From Oceanicola sp. 502str15 (GTDB taxonomy: Bacteria; Pseudomonadota; Alphaproteobacteria; Rhodobacterales; Rhodobacteraceae), in NCBI RefSeq assembly GCF_024105635.1, contig NZ_WYDQ01000001.1:2604001-2668000 (forward strand): DNA of 64,000 nucleotides, given 5' to 3'. Made by a program: the position numbers and the translations under genes. The notes under the pieces were generated by a model. That model worked only from the letters and a program-made list of their open reading frames with translations. It did not search any database and was not told where the DNA came from. Each line of letters opens with the position of its first letter. Positions within the stretch are counted from its first letter, which is position 1. Shown piece by piece: positions 1-10,253 of this stretch.

Positions 1-17
1 AGCCGGCCCGGCATGGC

Positions 18-1847
<1,830 letters not shown>

Positions 1848-2005
1848 GATCTGTCCCCGTTTTGCCCGAGCTTATGCCATGACGCATAATTCTCAATGCC
1901 CCCTGCGCACGCCGCCGCGTCAGGTGCTTGCCATTCCGCAGGCGGGGGTAAAAACTTGGGCGCGAAGGCCGCGCGATTGGGCCGCAGAAAAATTGGAGAT
2001 CACCG

Positions 2006-3427
2006 ATGGACCGTTACGAACGCGACATGCGCGGCTATGGCCCCCGCCCGCCCGATGCGAAATGGCCGAACGGGGCCAAGATCGCGGTGCAGTTCGTGAT
2101 GAATTACGAGGAGGGCGGGGAGAACTCGATCCTGCATGGGGATGAGGCCTCGGAGGCCTTTCTGAGCGATGTGATCGGCGCGCAGCCATGGCCAAACCAG
2201 CGGCACTGGAACATCGAGTCGATGTATGAATACGGGGCGCGGGCCGGGTTCTGGCGGCTGCACCGGCTGTTCACGGCGATGAAGATTCCGCTCACCGTCT
2301 ACGGGGTGGCCACGGCGCTGGCGCGCTCGCCCGACCAGGTGGCGGCAATGCGCGAGGCCCGCTGGGAGATCGCCAGCCACGGCTACAAGTGGATCGATTA
2401 CAAGGATTTCTACGAGGCCGAGGAGCGCGAGCACCTCGAAAAGGCGGTGAACCTGCACCGCGAGGTGGTGGGCACCCGCCCGCGCGGGCTCTACGTGGGG
2501 CGCTGCTCGGAGAACACCGTGCAGCTTGCCACGGAGTTCGGCGGTTTTGCCTATTTGTCAGACAGTTACGCCGACGACCTGCCCTATTGGGTGCATCTCT
2601 CGGGCAAGGACCAGCTGATCATTCCCTATACGCTGGAGGCCAATGACATGCGCTTCACCACGGCCTCGGGCTTCGGTGACGGGCAGGAATTCTACAATTA
2701 CCTCAAGGACAGTTTCGACGTGCTCTATGCCGAGGGCAATGCGGGCGCGGCGAAGATGATGAACATCGGGCTGCACTGCCGTCTTGTGGGGCGGCCGGGG
2801 CGGCTGATGGCACTGAAGCGCTTTCTCGATTACGCGATGGCCAAGGAGGGCGTGTGGTTTGCCCGGCGCATCGACATTGCCCGCCACTGGACCATGACCC
2901 ATCCGCCAAAGCGCATGTCGGCGCTGCCGAGCCAGATGGACATGACGACCTTCACCAACCGCTTCGGCGCGGTCTTCGAGCATTCGTCATGGGTGGCCGA
3001 ACGCGCCCACAAGCTGGAGCTCGGCCCGGCCCATGACACGCCGGAGGGCATTCACAACGCCATGGCGCGCGTGTTCCGCCGGGCCAGCGAGGACGAGCGG
3101 CTCAACGTGCTGCGGGCCCACCCCGACCTTGGCGACGCGATCACCAAGGCCGACCGGCTGACCGACCATTCCAACGCCGAGCAGCGCGGCGCCGGGCTGA
3201 CGGCCCTGACCGACGAGGAGCGCCGCGCGTTGATGGACCTCAACGAGCGCTACATGGCCAAGAACGGCTTTCCCTTCATCATCGCGGTGAAAGACCACGA
3301 CAAGGCCGGCATTATCCGCAAGTTCCATGAACGAATGAATAACAGCAAGGGCGAGGAGATGGCCGAGGCCTGCTACCAGGTCGAGCGAATCGCCCTGCAC
3401 CGGCTCTACGCGATGGACTGGACCTGA
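2006..3427 (+). CDS. puuE: Bifunctional allantoinase PuuE / OHCU decarboxylase UraD
   Basis: The 473-residue product joins two ureide pathway enzymes. Residues about 1-310 resemble the polysaccharide-deacetylase-fold allantoinase PuuE (for example SHGYKWIDY), which opens allantoin to allantoate. Residues about 320-473 resemble 2-oxo-4-hydroxy-4-carboxy-5-ureidoimidazoline decarboxylase, with HPDLG, EQRGAGL and NGFPFI. UraD acts just before allantoinase, so the fusion couples consecutive steps of urate breakdown, with the UraD product being the PuuE substrate. Such fusions are known in alphaproteobacteria. The ATG sits about 7 bases after a GGAG-type ribosome site. Other urate genes are not visible. 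Cytosolic enzyme; function confident from both domains. Confidence 0.93.
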   Translation: MDRYERDMRGYGPRPPDAKWPNGAKIAVQFVMNYEEGGENSILHGDEASEAFLSDVIGAQPWPNQRHWNIESMYEYGARAGFWRLHRLFTAMKIPLTVYGVATALARSPDQVAAMREARWEIASHGYKWIDYKDFYEAEEREHLEKAVNLHREVVGTRPRGLYVGRCSENTVQLATEFGGFAYLSDSYADDLPYWVHLSGKDQLIIPYTLEANDMRFTTASGFGDGQEFYNYLKDSFDVLYAEGNAGAAKMMNIGLHCRLVGRPGRLMALKRFLDYAMAKEGVWFARRIDIARHWTMTHPPKRMSALPSQMDMTTFTNRFGAVFEHSSWVAERAHKLELGPAHDTPEGIHNAMARVFRRASEDERLNVLRAHPDLGDAITKADRLTDHSNAEQRGAGLTALTDEERRALMDLNERYMAKNGFPFIIAVKDHDKAGIIRKFHERMNNSKGEEMAEACYQVERIALHRLYAMDWT

Positions 3428-3448
3428 CCCGCCTGACCGACCCCTGTT

Positions 3449-3502
3449 CATTTTCTTGCTGCAAATATCTCCGGGGGGTGTGGGGGGCTGGCCCCCCACG
3501 CC
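3449..3502 (+). repeat. Intergenic repeat, TTTTCTTGCTGCAAATATC family, copy 1
   Basis: The stretch begins CATTTTCTTGCTGCAAATA and ends in a perfect 8-bp hairpin, TGGGGGGC at 3481-3488 with GCCCCCCA at 3491-3498. Related copies lie at 17364-17413 (inverted), 17483-17512, 44067-44087 and 49901-49951. All sit between genes, three of them close behind stop codons. It may serve as a transcript end or be a REP-like mobile palindrome. Confidence 0.8.
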
Positions 3503-3555
3503 TTGGCTTGATGCGGGGACCGCCGCCGCGGTGGCGCGGCCCGCCCCCCCTCGAA

Positions 3556-3813
3556 TTACAGACGGGTGGGGCAGCTCTTCTTCGCGGGGGGCTGGCCGAT
3601 GTGGTGCGGATTGAGGATCAGATACCACTTCACCGGCTCGCCCGGCGCCTGCGCCCTGGAGTAGGAACAGCCAGCAGGCGTTGTGTACCACTGGCCATGG
3701 AAGCCGGCGGGGGGGCGGGGGTTGGAGCGGGACTTGCCGAAGGCGGCGGCGCTGGTGGAGAAGGCCAGCGCGGCGGTGACGGCGAGGGCGGAGATCATGG
3801 CGAGTTTCTTCAT
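3556..3813 (-). CDS. Small secreted protein, unknown function
   Basis: The 85-residue product starts with a clear Sec signal peptide: Lys-Lys, a hydrophobic Ala/Leu-rich core and cleavage near AAA-FG at about residue 25. The mature part is about 60 residues, proline-rich, with two cysteines (CSY and SCPT) that could form one disulfide. It should be exported to the periplasm or outside. I do not recognise the family. It stands alone between the puuE-uraD gene and the tRNA. The signal peptide and a purine-rich ribosome site (ctgatgaagaaactcgcc context) support a real gene. Confidence 0.65.
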   Translation of the reverse strand: MKKLAMISALAVTAALAFSTSAAAFGKSRSNPRPPAGFHGQWYTTPAGCSYSRAQAPGEPVKWYLILNPHHIGQPPAKKSCPTRL

Positions 3814-3940
3814 CAGGGCGGCTCCCGGAACTGGTTACGAACTGCCAAGCGGTATGAAGCCCGGACCGCGCGGGAGACGGGCGGGAATAGGGCCAAACCG
3901 CGCCGTTAGCCTAAGGTTTTAAGAGATTTCGGAGGGTTTC

Positions 3941-4016
3941 TGGTGGAGCCGATCGGGATCGAACCGACGACCTCGTCATTGCGAACGACGCGCTCTACCA
4001 ACTGAGCTACGGCCCC
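3941..4016 (-). tRNA. tRNA-Ala (anticodon CGC)
   Basis: The minus strand folds into a complete 76-nt cloverleaf with encoded CCA end. The acceptor stem GGGGCCG pairs with CGGCTCC and holds the G3-U70 wobble that marks alanine tRNAs. The D arm is GCTC/GAGC, the anticodon loop TTCGCAA gives CGC (reads GCG), and the T arm has TTCGATC. A minus-strand promoter candidate lies just upstream at 4027-4055. Confidence 0.95.
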
Positions 4017-4026
4017 ACTGGCGGGG

Positions 4027-4055
4027 TGTTTGGCGGAGGGCGGGCGTGCTGTCAA
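4027..4055 (-). promoter_or_regulatory. Candidate promoter of tRNA-Ala
   Basis: On the minus strand a perfect -35 TTGACA (4050-4055) is followed, after 17 bases, by a weak -10 CAAACA (4027-4032). Transcription would start close to 4020, just before the mature tRNA 5' end at 4016. The -10 is poor, so the call rests on the -35, the spacing and the position. Confidence 0.5.
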
Positions 4056-4113
4056 GATGGGGCGCACGGTGGAGCAGGAAAGCGGCGTTAACCCTGAAAA
4101 ACGAGAGTCACAT

Positions 4114-4146
4114 CCCGTGCACAACCCGTACACACCCCGTGCATAC
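4114..4146. repeat. Three tandem 11-bp iterons
   Basis: Three contiguous 11-bp units read CCCGTGCACAA, CCCGTACACAC and CCCGTGCATAC. The period is close to one helical turn, so a bound protein would see them on one face of the helix. They lie 98 bp upstream of the tRNA-Ala gene and are followed by an AT-rich tract with TTGACA at 4152. The function is unknown; a binding-site cluster is the simplest reading. Confidence 0.6.
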
Positions 4147-4190
4147 ATTTTTTGACATAGCCGGGATTAACTAAGGGACCGTGCGGCGAG

Positions 4191-4262
4191 GGGTCGTCCT
4201 CGGGCCTGACCCGAGGACCTCGTGGCGGGAGATCCTCGGGTCGAGCCCGAGGATGACGGGTC
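4191..4262. repeat. Extragenic palindromes of the CTCGGG-TGACCCGAG type
   Basis: Two neighbouring inverted hairpins, one around CCTCGGGCCTGACCCGAGG and one around CCTCGGGTCGAGCCCGAGG, occupy the gap between gcvP and the tRNA. This is a common kind of alphaproteobacterial intergenic palindrome. The remaining gap (4017-4300) holds the iterons and the tRNA promoter but no gene. Confidence 0.7.
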
Positions 4263-4300
4263 GCGAAGGTGGGCCCGGGGAGCCGAGACAGTGCCCTGCC

Positions 4301-7135
4301 CTACTCGGCGGCTTCGGCGTAGCTTTCGACCGGCGGGCAGGTGCAGATCAGATTGCGGTCGCCCGCCACGTTGTCGACCCGGCCCACGGGGGGCCAATAC
4401 TTGTCGACCCTAAAGCTGCCGGGCGGGAAGCAGCCCTGCTCGCGCGGATAGGGGCGGGACCAGTCGGCCACGAGGTCGTTGACCGTGTGGGGCGCGTGGC
4501 GCAGCGGGTTGTCGTCGGCGGGCATGTCGCCCGCTTCCACCGCCGCGATCTCCTCGCGGATCGCCAGCATGGCGGTGATGAAGCGGTCCAGCTCTGCCTT
4601 GGTTTCGGACTCCGTCGGCTCGACCATGAGGGTGCCCGCGACCGGCCAGCTCATGGTGGGGGCGTGGAAGCCGTTGTCGATGAGGCGCTTGGCGATGTCG
4701 TCGACCGTCACGCCAGCCTCCGCGAAGGGGCGGGTGTCGAGAATGCACTCGTGGGCGACGCGGTTGTTGCGGCCCTTGAACAGCACGTCATAGGCCCCGG
4801 CGAGGCGGGCGGCGATGTAGTTGGCCGAGAGGATGGCGACCTTGGTGGCCTGGGTCAGCCCTGCCCCGCCCATCAGCAGGCAATAGGCGTAGCTGATCGG
4901 CAGGATCGAGGCGGAGCCGAAGGGGGCCGCCGACACCGGCCCGGTGGCCCCGCCGGTTTCGGGGTGGCCGGGCAGGAAGGGCGCGAGGTGCGCCTTGACC
5001 CCGATCGGCCCCATGCCGGGGCCGCCGCCGCCGTGGGGGATGCAGAAGGTCTTGTGCAGGTTGAGGTGCGAGACGTCGGAGCCGATCTCGCCGGGCTTCA
5101 CCAGCCCGACCATGGCGTTGAGGTTGGCGCCATCAAGATAGACCTGCCCGCCGTGCTTGTGGGTGATGTCACAGACCTCGCGGACGGTATCCTCGAAGAC
5201 GCCGTGGGTGGAGGGATAGGTGATCATCACCGCAGCCAACTTGTCACCCGCGGCCTCGGCCTTGGCGGTGAAATCCTCAAGGTCGATGTCGCCGTTCTCG
5301 GCGGATTTGACCACCACCACCTTCATCCCCGCCATCTGGGCCGAGGCCGGGTTGGTGCCATGGGCGGAGGTGGGGATGAGGCAAATGTCGCGGTCCTCGC
5401 CATTGGCCTCGTGGTAGGCGGCGATGGTGAGCAGCCCCGCGTATTCGCCCTGCGCGCCGGAGTTGGGCTGGAGCGACATGGCATCGTAGCCGGTGATCTT
5501 GCAGAGGCGCTCGGAGAGGGACTCGAGCATTTCGGTGTAGCCTTGCGCCTGATCGACCGGGGCGAAGGGGTGCATATTGGCGAAGGCGGGCCAGCTGATC
5601 GGGTCCATCTCCACCGCCGCATTGAGCTTCATGGTGCAGGAGCCGAGCGGGATCATGGCGCGGTCGAGCGCGAGGTCACGGTCGGCGAGGCGGCGCATGT
5701 AGCGCATCATCTCGGCCTCGGCCCGGTTCATCTGGAAGATGGGGTGGGTGAGGTAGTCGGAGGTGCGCAGCAGCTCTTCGGGCAGCGCGGGGGTGCCCTG
5801 TGCGGCCTCGCGGGTGAGGCCGAAGGCGCGCCAGAGGCTTTCGATGGTGTCGGGGCCGACGGTTTCATCGGTGGAAATGCCGATGCGGCCCTCGGGGAGC
5901 TTGCGCAGGTTGATGCCCTCGGTCTCGGCGGCGCGCAGGATGGCGCCCTGAAGCGGACCGGCCTCGACGGTGATGGTGTCGAAGGGGTTTTCGGGGGTCA
6001 CGGTGAAGCCCGCCTCGCGCAGGCCGGAGGCGATTTCGGCGCAGGAGAGGTGGACGCGTTCGGCAATGGCGCGCAGGCCTTTCGGCCCATGGAACACGGC
6101 GTAGAAGCTGGCCATGACGGCAAGCAGGGCCTGGGCGGTGCAGACGTTGGAGGTGGCCTTCTCGCGGCGGATGTGCTGCTCGCGGGTTTGCAGGCTGAGG
6201 CGGTAGGCCATGTTGCCGCGCGCATCGACCGAGACGCCGACGATCCGGCCCGGCATCTGGCGCTTGAAGGCATCGCGGCAGGACATGAAGGCGGCATGGG
6301 GGCCGCCGTAGCCGAGTGGCACGCCGAAGCGTTGGGCGGAGCCGACGGCAATGTCGGCGCCCATTTCGCCGGGCGATTTCAGCAGGGTCAGGGCGAGGAG
6401 GTCGGTGGCCACGGTGGAGATGGCCTTGGCCTCGGTCAGCGCGGCGCATTCGGCGGAAAAGTCGCGCAAGGCGCCGGTGGTGCCGGGGTATTGGAAGAGG
6501 GCGCCGAAGACCTGCTCTGGGTTCAGGTCGTCGGGGTTGGCGACGATCACCTCAATGTCGAGCGGTTTGGCGCGGGTCTGGACCACGGCGATGGTCTGCG
6601 GGTGGCAGTTTTCATCGACGAAGAAGGCGGTGGCCTTCGATTTGGCGACGCGCTGGGCCATCACCATCGCCTCGGCAGCGGCGGTGCCCTCGTCGAGCAG
6701 GGAGGCGTTGGCGACTTCCAGCCCGGTGAGATCGCTCACCATGGTCTGGAAGTTCAGCAGCGCCTCGAGCCGACCTTGCGCGATTTCGGGCTGATAGGGG
6801 GTGTAGGCGGTATACCACGCCGGGTTTTCGAGGATGTTCCGCTGGATCGCGGGGGGCGTGATGGTGCCGTAGTAGCCTTGGCCGATGAGGTTGGTCATCA
6901 CCCGGTTCTTGTCGGCGATCTTGCGCATCTTCACCAGCAGATCGCCCTCGGTCATCGGCGCCCATGGCAGCGGCTCGGACTGGCGCAGGCGCCCCGGCAC
7001 CGTCTGCTCGATCAGCTCGTCGAGCGAGGAGACGCCCAGCACCGCAAGCATCTCGGCCATCTCCTCGGGCGAGGGGCCGATGTGGCGGCGGTTGGCGAAG
7101 TCGTAGGGATCGTAGGCGGTGGGGGTGAAGGGCAT
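4301..7135 (-). CDS. gcvP: Glycine dehydrogenase (decarboxylating), glycine cleavage P protein
   Basis: The 944-residue protein matches the single-chain P protein in length and order. The N half starts with the RHIGPS motif and the C half carries the PLP lysine in [15 protein letters not shown]. It decarboxylates glycine and passes the aminomethyl group to the lipoyl arm of GcvH in the cytosol. It is the last gene of gcvT-gcvH-gcvP, 100 bp after gcvH, and therefore under the glycine riboswitch upstream of gcvT. The start with the [11 protein letters not shown] context fits the family. Confidence 0.98.
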   Translation of the reverse strand: MPFTPTAYDPYDFANRRHIGPSPEEMAEMLAVLGVSSLDELIEQTVPGRLRQSEPLPWAPMTEGDLLVKMRKIADKNRVMTNLIGQGYYGTITPPAIQRNILENPAWYTAYTPYQPEIAQGRLEALLNFQTMVSDLTGLEVANASLLDEGTAAAEAMVMAQRVAKSKATAFFVDENCHPQTIAVVQTRAKPLDIEVIVANPDDLNPEQVFGALFQYPGTTGALRDFSAECAALTEAKAISTVATDLLALTLLKSPGEMGADIAVGSAQRFGVPLGYGGPHAAFMSCRDAFKRQMPGRIVGVSVDARGNMAYRLSLQTREQHIRREKATSNVCTAQALLAVMASFYAVFHGPKGLRAIAERVHLSCAEIASGLREAGFTVTPENPFDTITVEAGPLQGAILRAAETEGINLRKLPEGRIGISTDETVGPDTIESLWRAFGLTREAAQGTPALPEELLRTSDYLTHPIFQMNRAEAEMMRYMRRLADRDLALDRAMIPLGSCTMKLNAAVEMDPISWPAFANMHPFAPVDQAQGYTEMLESLSERLCKITGYDAMSLQPNSGAQGEYAGLLTIAAYHEANGEDRDICLIPTSAHGTNPASAQMAGMKVVVVKSAENGDIDLEDFTAKAEAAGDKLAAVMITYPSTHGVFEDTVREVCDITHKHGGQVYLDGANLNAMVGLVKPGEIGSDVSHLNLHKTFCIPHGGGGPGMGPIGVKAHLAPFLPGHPETGGATGPVSAAPFGSASILPISYAYCLLMGGAGLTQATKVAILSANYIAARLAGAYDVLFKGRNNRVAHECILDTRPFAEAGVTVDDIAKRLIDNGFHAPTMSWPVAGTLMVEPTESETKAELDRFITAMLAIREEIAAVEAGDMPADDNPLRHAPHTVNDLVADWSRPYPREQGCFPPGSFRVDKYWPPVGRVDNVAGDRNLICTCPPVESYAEAAE

Positions 7136-7235
7136 TGGGGCCTCTGGGGTTGGGCAGCGCAGGGGGTGGCTCGCGGGGGGGCCTCTCTGCCCCCGGGGGT
7201 TGCAGGGGCCGGTGGGCGGCCCCTGCGGGTGCGGG

Positions 7236-7595
7236 TCAGGAGATGAGGTCCTGGTAGGCGTCCTCGTCCATGTAGCTGTCGTATTCGGCCATGTCGGTGG
7301 GCTTGATCTTGAAGAACCAGGCCTCGCCGAGCGGGTCTTCGTTGACCAGCGCGGGGTTGTCGGCCAGCGCCTCGTTGATCTCGACGATCTCGCCGTCGAG
7401 CGGGGCGGTGATGTCGGAGGCGGCCTTGACGCTTTCGATCACCACCACCTCGTCGCCCTTGGCAACGACGGTTTCAACCTCGGGCAGTTCGACGAACACC
7501 ACGTCGCCAAGCTGGGTGGAGGCATGTTCGGTGATGCCGACAACGATGAGGTCGTCTTCGGGGCGGAGCCATTCGTGGTCTTCGGTGTATTTCAT
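7236..7595 (-). CDS. gcvH: Glycine cleavage system H protein
   Basis: The 119-residue protein is the lipoylated shuttle of glycine cleavage. The lipoyl lysine is K57 in ESVKAAS, followed by the typical D-I-x-x-P-L-D-G turn. It carries the aminomethyl group from GcvP to GcvT and is recycled by dihydrolipoamide dehydrogenase, which is not in the window. It lies 18 bp downstream of gcvT and 100 bp upstream of gcvP, in the same operon. Confidence 0.98.
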   Translation of the reverse strand: MKYTEDHEWLRPEDDLIVVGITEHASTQLGDVVFVELPEVETVVAKGDEVVVIESVKAASDITAPLDGEIVEINEALADNPALVNEDPLGEAWFFKIKPTDMAEYDSYMDEDAYQDLIS

Positions 7596-7613
7596 CTGGG
7601 TTCGTCCTGGTGG

Positions 7614-8708
7614 CTATCGTTTGTAGGTGGAAGGTTGGAAAGGCATGGGCGCGGTGGCAAGAGGCAAACGCTTGCCGCGCAGCTCTGCGGTCACGGCAGT
7701 GCCCGGCGCTGCCAGTTCGCTGGGCAGGTAGCCCATGGCGATCGGGCGCTGGAGGCTGGGGGCGAAGGCGCCGGAGGTGATGGTGCCTGCCGGGTCGCTG
7801 GCCTCCGGCGCGGCGAAGAGCGGCACGCCTTCGCGCATCGGGGCGCGGCCTTCGGGCAGCAGGCCCACGCGCAGGCGGGCGGGGCCATTGGCGAGCTGGT
7901 CCTCGATGGTGTCGGCGCCGGGGTAGCCGCCGGCGCGGGTGCCGCCGGCGCGGCGGGCCTTGGAGAGCGCGAAGGTGAGCGCGGCCTCGACCGGGGTGGT
8001 GGCTTCGTCGATGTCATGGCCGTGCAGCGGCAGGCCGGCCTCCAGCCGGAGCGAATCGCGGGCGCCAAGGCCGATGGGTTCGCAGGCCTCGTGGGCGAGG
8101 AGCTTGCGGGCGAAGTCCTCGGCGTGGCGGGCGGGCACGGAGATTTCGAAGCCGTCTTCGCCGGTGTAGCCGGAGCGGGAGATCCAGAGGTCTCCGAGGG
8201 TCGATTCGACCTCGGCCACGTCCATGAACCTGTCGGGGACAGCGCCGGTGACGGCCTCGAGCACCGCCTCGGCCTGCGGGCCTTGCAGGGCGATGAGGGC
8301 GCGGTCTTCGATCGGCTCGATCTCGAGCCCTGCGCGGCGCATGTGGGCGATGTCGGCCTCGGCATTGGCGGCGTTGACCACCAGCAGCAGGCGGTCGCCG
8401 TAGTTGGCCACCATCAGGTCATCGAGGATGCCGCCCGCGTCGTTGGTGAAGAGCGCATAACGCTGGCGGCCGGGCTTGAGGCCCAGAATGTCGACCGGCA
8501 CGAGGGCTTCGAGCGCCTCCGCCGCATCCGGCCCACGCAGCAGAACCTGCCCCATGTGGCTCACGTCGAAGAGGCCGCAGGCGGCGCGGGTGTGGAGGTG
8601 CTCCTTCATCACGCCGGGGGCGAATTGCACCGGCATCTCCCAGCCGGCGAAGGGCACCATCTTGCCGCCCAGCTCCTCGTTCAGCGCGAACAGCGGTGTG
8701 CGTTTCAT
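7614..8708 (-). CDS. gcvT: Aminomethyltransferase, glycine cleavage T protein
   Basis: The 364-residue protein transfers the methylene group from GcvH to tetrahydrofolate, releasing ammonia. Family marks are GWEMPVQF, FDVSHMGQ, the NDAGGILDD segment with the catalytic Asp region, and SGYTGEDGFE. The start chosen is the ATG before KRTPLF, which matches the usual N terminus; an in-frame start 45 bases earlier would add an unrelated tail. It is the first gene of gcvTHP and follows the riboswitch leader by about 60 bases. Confidence 0.97.
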   Translation of the reverse strand: MKRTPLFALNEELGGKMVPFAGWEMPVQFAPGVMKEHLHTRAACGLFDVSHMGQVLLRGPDAAEALEALVPVDILGLKPGRQRYALFTNDAGGILDDLMVANYGDRLLLVVNAANAEADIAHMRRAGLEIEPIEDRALIALQGPQAEAVLEAVTGAVPDRFMDVAEVESTLGDLWISRSGYTGEDGFEISVPARHAEDFARKLLAHEACEPIGLGARDSLRLEAGLPLHGHDIDEATTPVEAALTFALSKARRAGGTRAGGYPGADTIEDQLANGPARLRVGLLPEGRAPMREGVPLFAAPEASDPAGTITSGAFAPSLQRPIAMGYLPSELAAPGTAVTAELRGKRLPLATAPMPFQPSTYKR

Positions 8709-8769
8709 CTCGGTCAAGTGCAGTCCCCTCAAGCCACAGCGAAGCGCAACCAATGCGCCGGTTTCTGTG

Positions 8770-8920
8770 CCCCCTCTGTCCTTTCGCCTGAGATCGCTAT
8801 CCCTTCGGCGGGCCGTGAGGCCACTCTCCAGAGTTTTCGTCGCCGTCCGGTCCGGGTGCCTGAGAGTTTACCGGGGCGGTTGCTCCTTCGGCACTGGCGC
8901 GGGGCCAGATTCTCCACGAA
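8770..8920 (-). promoter_or_regulatory. Tandem glycine riboswitch
   Basis: Read on the minus strand, two successive aptamers are visible. The first has GGAGAAT, CCGAAGGAGCAA and AAACTCTCAGGCA. The second has CTCTGGAGAG, CCGAAGGGATAG and ATCTCAGGCGAAAGGACAGAG. The CGGACCGGACGGCGACG linker joins them. This is the classic glycine-binding arrangement, placed directly before gcvT, and should turn the glycine cleavage operon on when glycine is high. No obvious terminator is seen after aptamer 2, so control may be translational. Confidence 0.95.
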
Positions 8921-8931
8921 CGGGTCGGTTA

Positions 8932-8960
8932 TCGTTACCCCGGCGCGGGCGGCTGGACAA
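8932..8960 (-). promoter_or_regulatory. Candidate promoter of the gcvTHP leader
   Basis: The minus strand has TTGTCC (8955-8960), a 17-base spacer and TAACGA (8932-8937), about 10 bases before the first riboswitch aptamer. Spacing and position fit a sigma-70 type promoter; the -10 is only a fair match. Confidence 0.5.
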
Positions 8961-8989
8961 GATGGCTCTGTACCGACAGGTTGCGCCCC

Positions 8990-9565
8990 ATGAACGACGC
9001 CTATTTTTTCGGCTATGGCAGCCTTGTGAACCGCGCCACCCACGCGAATGCGCCCAGTTTTCCGGCACGGCTGAACGGCTGGCGACGGGTGTGGAAGAGC
9101 ACCGTGCTGCGCGAGGTGGCCTTTTTGAGCGCAGAGCCCTGCGAGGGCGCGGTGATCGAGGGGCTGGTGGCCCATGTGCCCGGCGGCGACTGGGCGGCGC
9201 TCGACCTGCGCGAAATGGCCTATGGGCGGCACGAGGTTTCGGCCCTCTGCGAGCATGGGGCGGGCGATGTGCGGGTGGAGGTTTATGCGGTGACGGCGGA
9301 CCATGCGGCGGCGCCCGACGTGGCCCATCCGGTGCTGCTGAGCTACGTCGACACGGTGGTGCAGGGCTTTACCGATGTGTTCGGCGAGGCCGGGGCGCTG
9401 GGCTTTTTCGCCAGCACCGTGGGCTGGCCGCCGGAGGTGGTGGATGACCGGGCGGCGCCCGTCTATCCGCGGGCGACGCAGGTGAGCGCGGCGGAGCGGG
9501 CCTTCGTGGACGAGGGCCTTCGGCGGATGGGTGTGAAGAAGGTCGCGGCCCCGGTCAGGGCGTGA
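8990..9565 (+). CDS. Gamma-glutamylcyclotransferase-fold protein
   Basis: The 191-residue protein opens with YFFGYGSLVN, the hallmark substrate loop of the GGCT/AIG2-like fold, followed by LNGWRR. Members release 5-oxoproline from gamma-glutamyl amines or peptides. The precise substrate is not predictable here. The ATG at 8990 is preferred over a TTG nine bases upstream because an AGG ribosome site sits about nine bases before it. It diverges from the gcv operon and its stop overlaps the convergent oxidase-fold gene by 11 bp. Confidence 0.75.
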   Translation: MNDAYFFGYGSLVNRATHANAPSFPARLNGWRRVWKSTVLREVAFLSAEPCEGAVIEGLVAHVPGGDWAALDLREMAYGRHEVSALCEHGAGDVRVEVYAVTADHAAAPDVAHPVLLSYVDTVVQGFTDVFGEAGALGFFASTVGWPPEVVDDRAAPVYPRATQVSAAERAFVDEGLRRMGVKKVAAPVRA

Positions 9566-9998
9566 CGACGCCGTTCTCTTCGCCATCCCAGTAGTGGATG
9601 TGCTCGGCGTCGACCCGGATCAGCAGCAGGCCGGGCGTGTCGATGCCCTGTTTGAACCAGTATTCGAGATCGGGCACCCAGTGCTGTTCAAGCGCGGCGC
9701 GGTCACTGGTGAGCGTGGCGCGGCCCTGAACGTGGACCATGGCGCCCGGCTTGCCGACCAGCCCGAGCACGCCACCGGTGCCCTGAAAGGCGAGGCCTAT
9801 GCGGGGATCGGCGCGGATGTGGCGGGTCTTGCGGGTGTTGTCGAGGCTGTAGAACCAGCTCTCTCCGCGATAGGCGACATCGCCGTTCGAGCTCATCGGG
9901 CGGGCGGCAATGCGGCCGTCTTCGGCCAGGGTTTCCATCATGCAGAAGTCGATCTTCGCCATCAGCTCGGCGACTTCGGGGAGGGTCTTGGTGGGCAT
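9555..9998 (-). CDS. Pyridoxamine 5'-phosphate oxidase-fold protein (general stress protein 26 type)
   Basis: The 147-residue protein has the FMN-binding split-barrel pattern of this family: MSSNGDVAYRGESWFYSLDNTRKTRHIRADPRIGLAFQ. Such small proteins bind flavin or F420 and are usually of unknown substrate. The ATG at 9998 follows a GAGGA ribosome site by seven bases; the open frame continues upstream but without family similarity. The gene is monocistronic, and structured element copy 1 lies upstream of its start. Confidence 0.75.
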   Translation of the reverse strand: MPTKTLPEVAELMAKIDFCMMETLAEDGRIAARPMSSNGDVAYRGESWFYSLDNTRKTRHIRADPRIGLAFQGTGGVLGLVGKPGAMVHVQGRATLTSDRAALEQHWVPDLEYWFKQGIDTPGLLLIRVDAEHIHYWDGEENGVVTP

Positions 9999-10081
9999 CG
10001 TCGGTTCCTCAGGGCGCGGGATGCGCCGGTTGGAGGAAGAACGCGCGAAGGGGGCGGAGGTTGCCGGCGAGCACGACGCGA

Positions 10082-10243
10082 GCCGTGCAGCGCCGACCCG
10101 CGGGGTGGCGCTCGCAACGGCTGTGCGTGGCACTTTATCGTGCCGTGGTAGCTCAACTTTCGTGGTCAGCCCCAACCTCACCAAAGCGCCGCCCCGGGGG
10201 GCGGGTCGGCGCTGCACGGCGCCTTCGGCTTGATTCCGTGCAG
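10082..10243 (+). repeat. Structured inverted-repeat element, copy 1
   Basis: A perfect 20-bp inverted repeat (10082-10101 with 10201-10220) encloses a second 11-bp stem (10102-10112 with 10185-10195), separated on the right side by an unpaired GGGGG (10196-10200). The inner 72 nt contain CAACGG (10115-10120), TGGCACTTTAT (10128-10138) in the loop of a small stem, and GCCGTGGTAGCTCA (10142-10155). A tail holds GCCTTCGGC, TTGATT and CCGTGCAG (10236-10243). The tail end can pair with CTGCACGG of the right arm, in competition with the left arm. Copy 2 at 61090-61253 has the same plan with different stem sequences. The element fills the gap between gltX and the oxidase-fold gene. The transcribed strand is not known. 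Confidence 0.85.
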
Positions 10244-10253
10244 GCTTCTTTGC

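Noticed and set aside
4152..4180. TTGACA at 4152-4157 as a plus-strand promoter
   Set aside because: No suitable -10 lies 16-18 bases downstream and there is no plus-strand gene to serve.
4181..7246. 1021-codon open frame on the plus strand over gcvP
   Set aside because: It is the high-G+C antisense shadow of gcvP, with Gly/Val/His-rich low-complexity translation and no recognisable domain.
10142..10155. GGTAGCTCA in the structured element as part of a tRNA
   Set aside because: The surrounding sequence cannot fold into acceptor, anticodon and T arms in either copy.
10113..10184. Hammerhead-like CTGA and CGAAA words on the minus strand of element copy 1
   Set aside because: The CGAAA word is missing from copy 2 and the three-stem hammerhead layout is not present.
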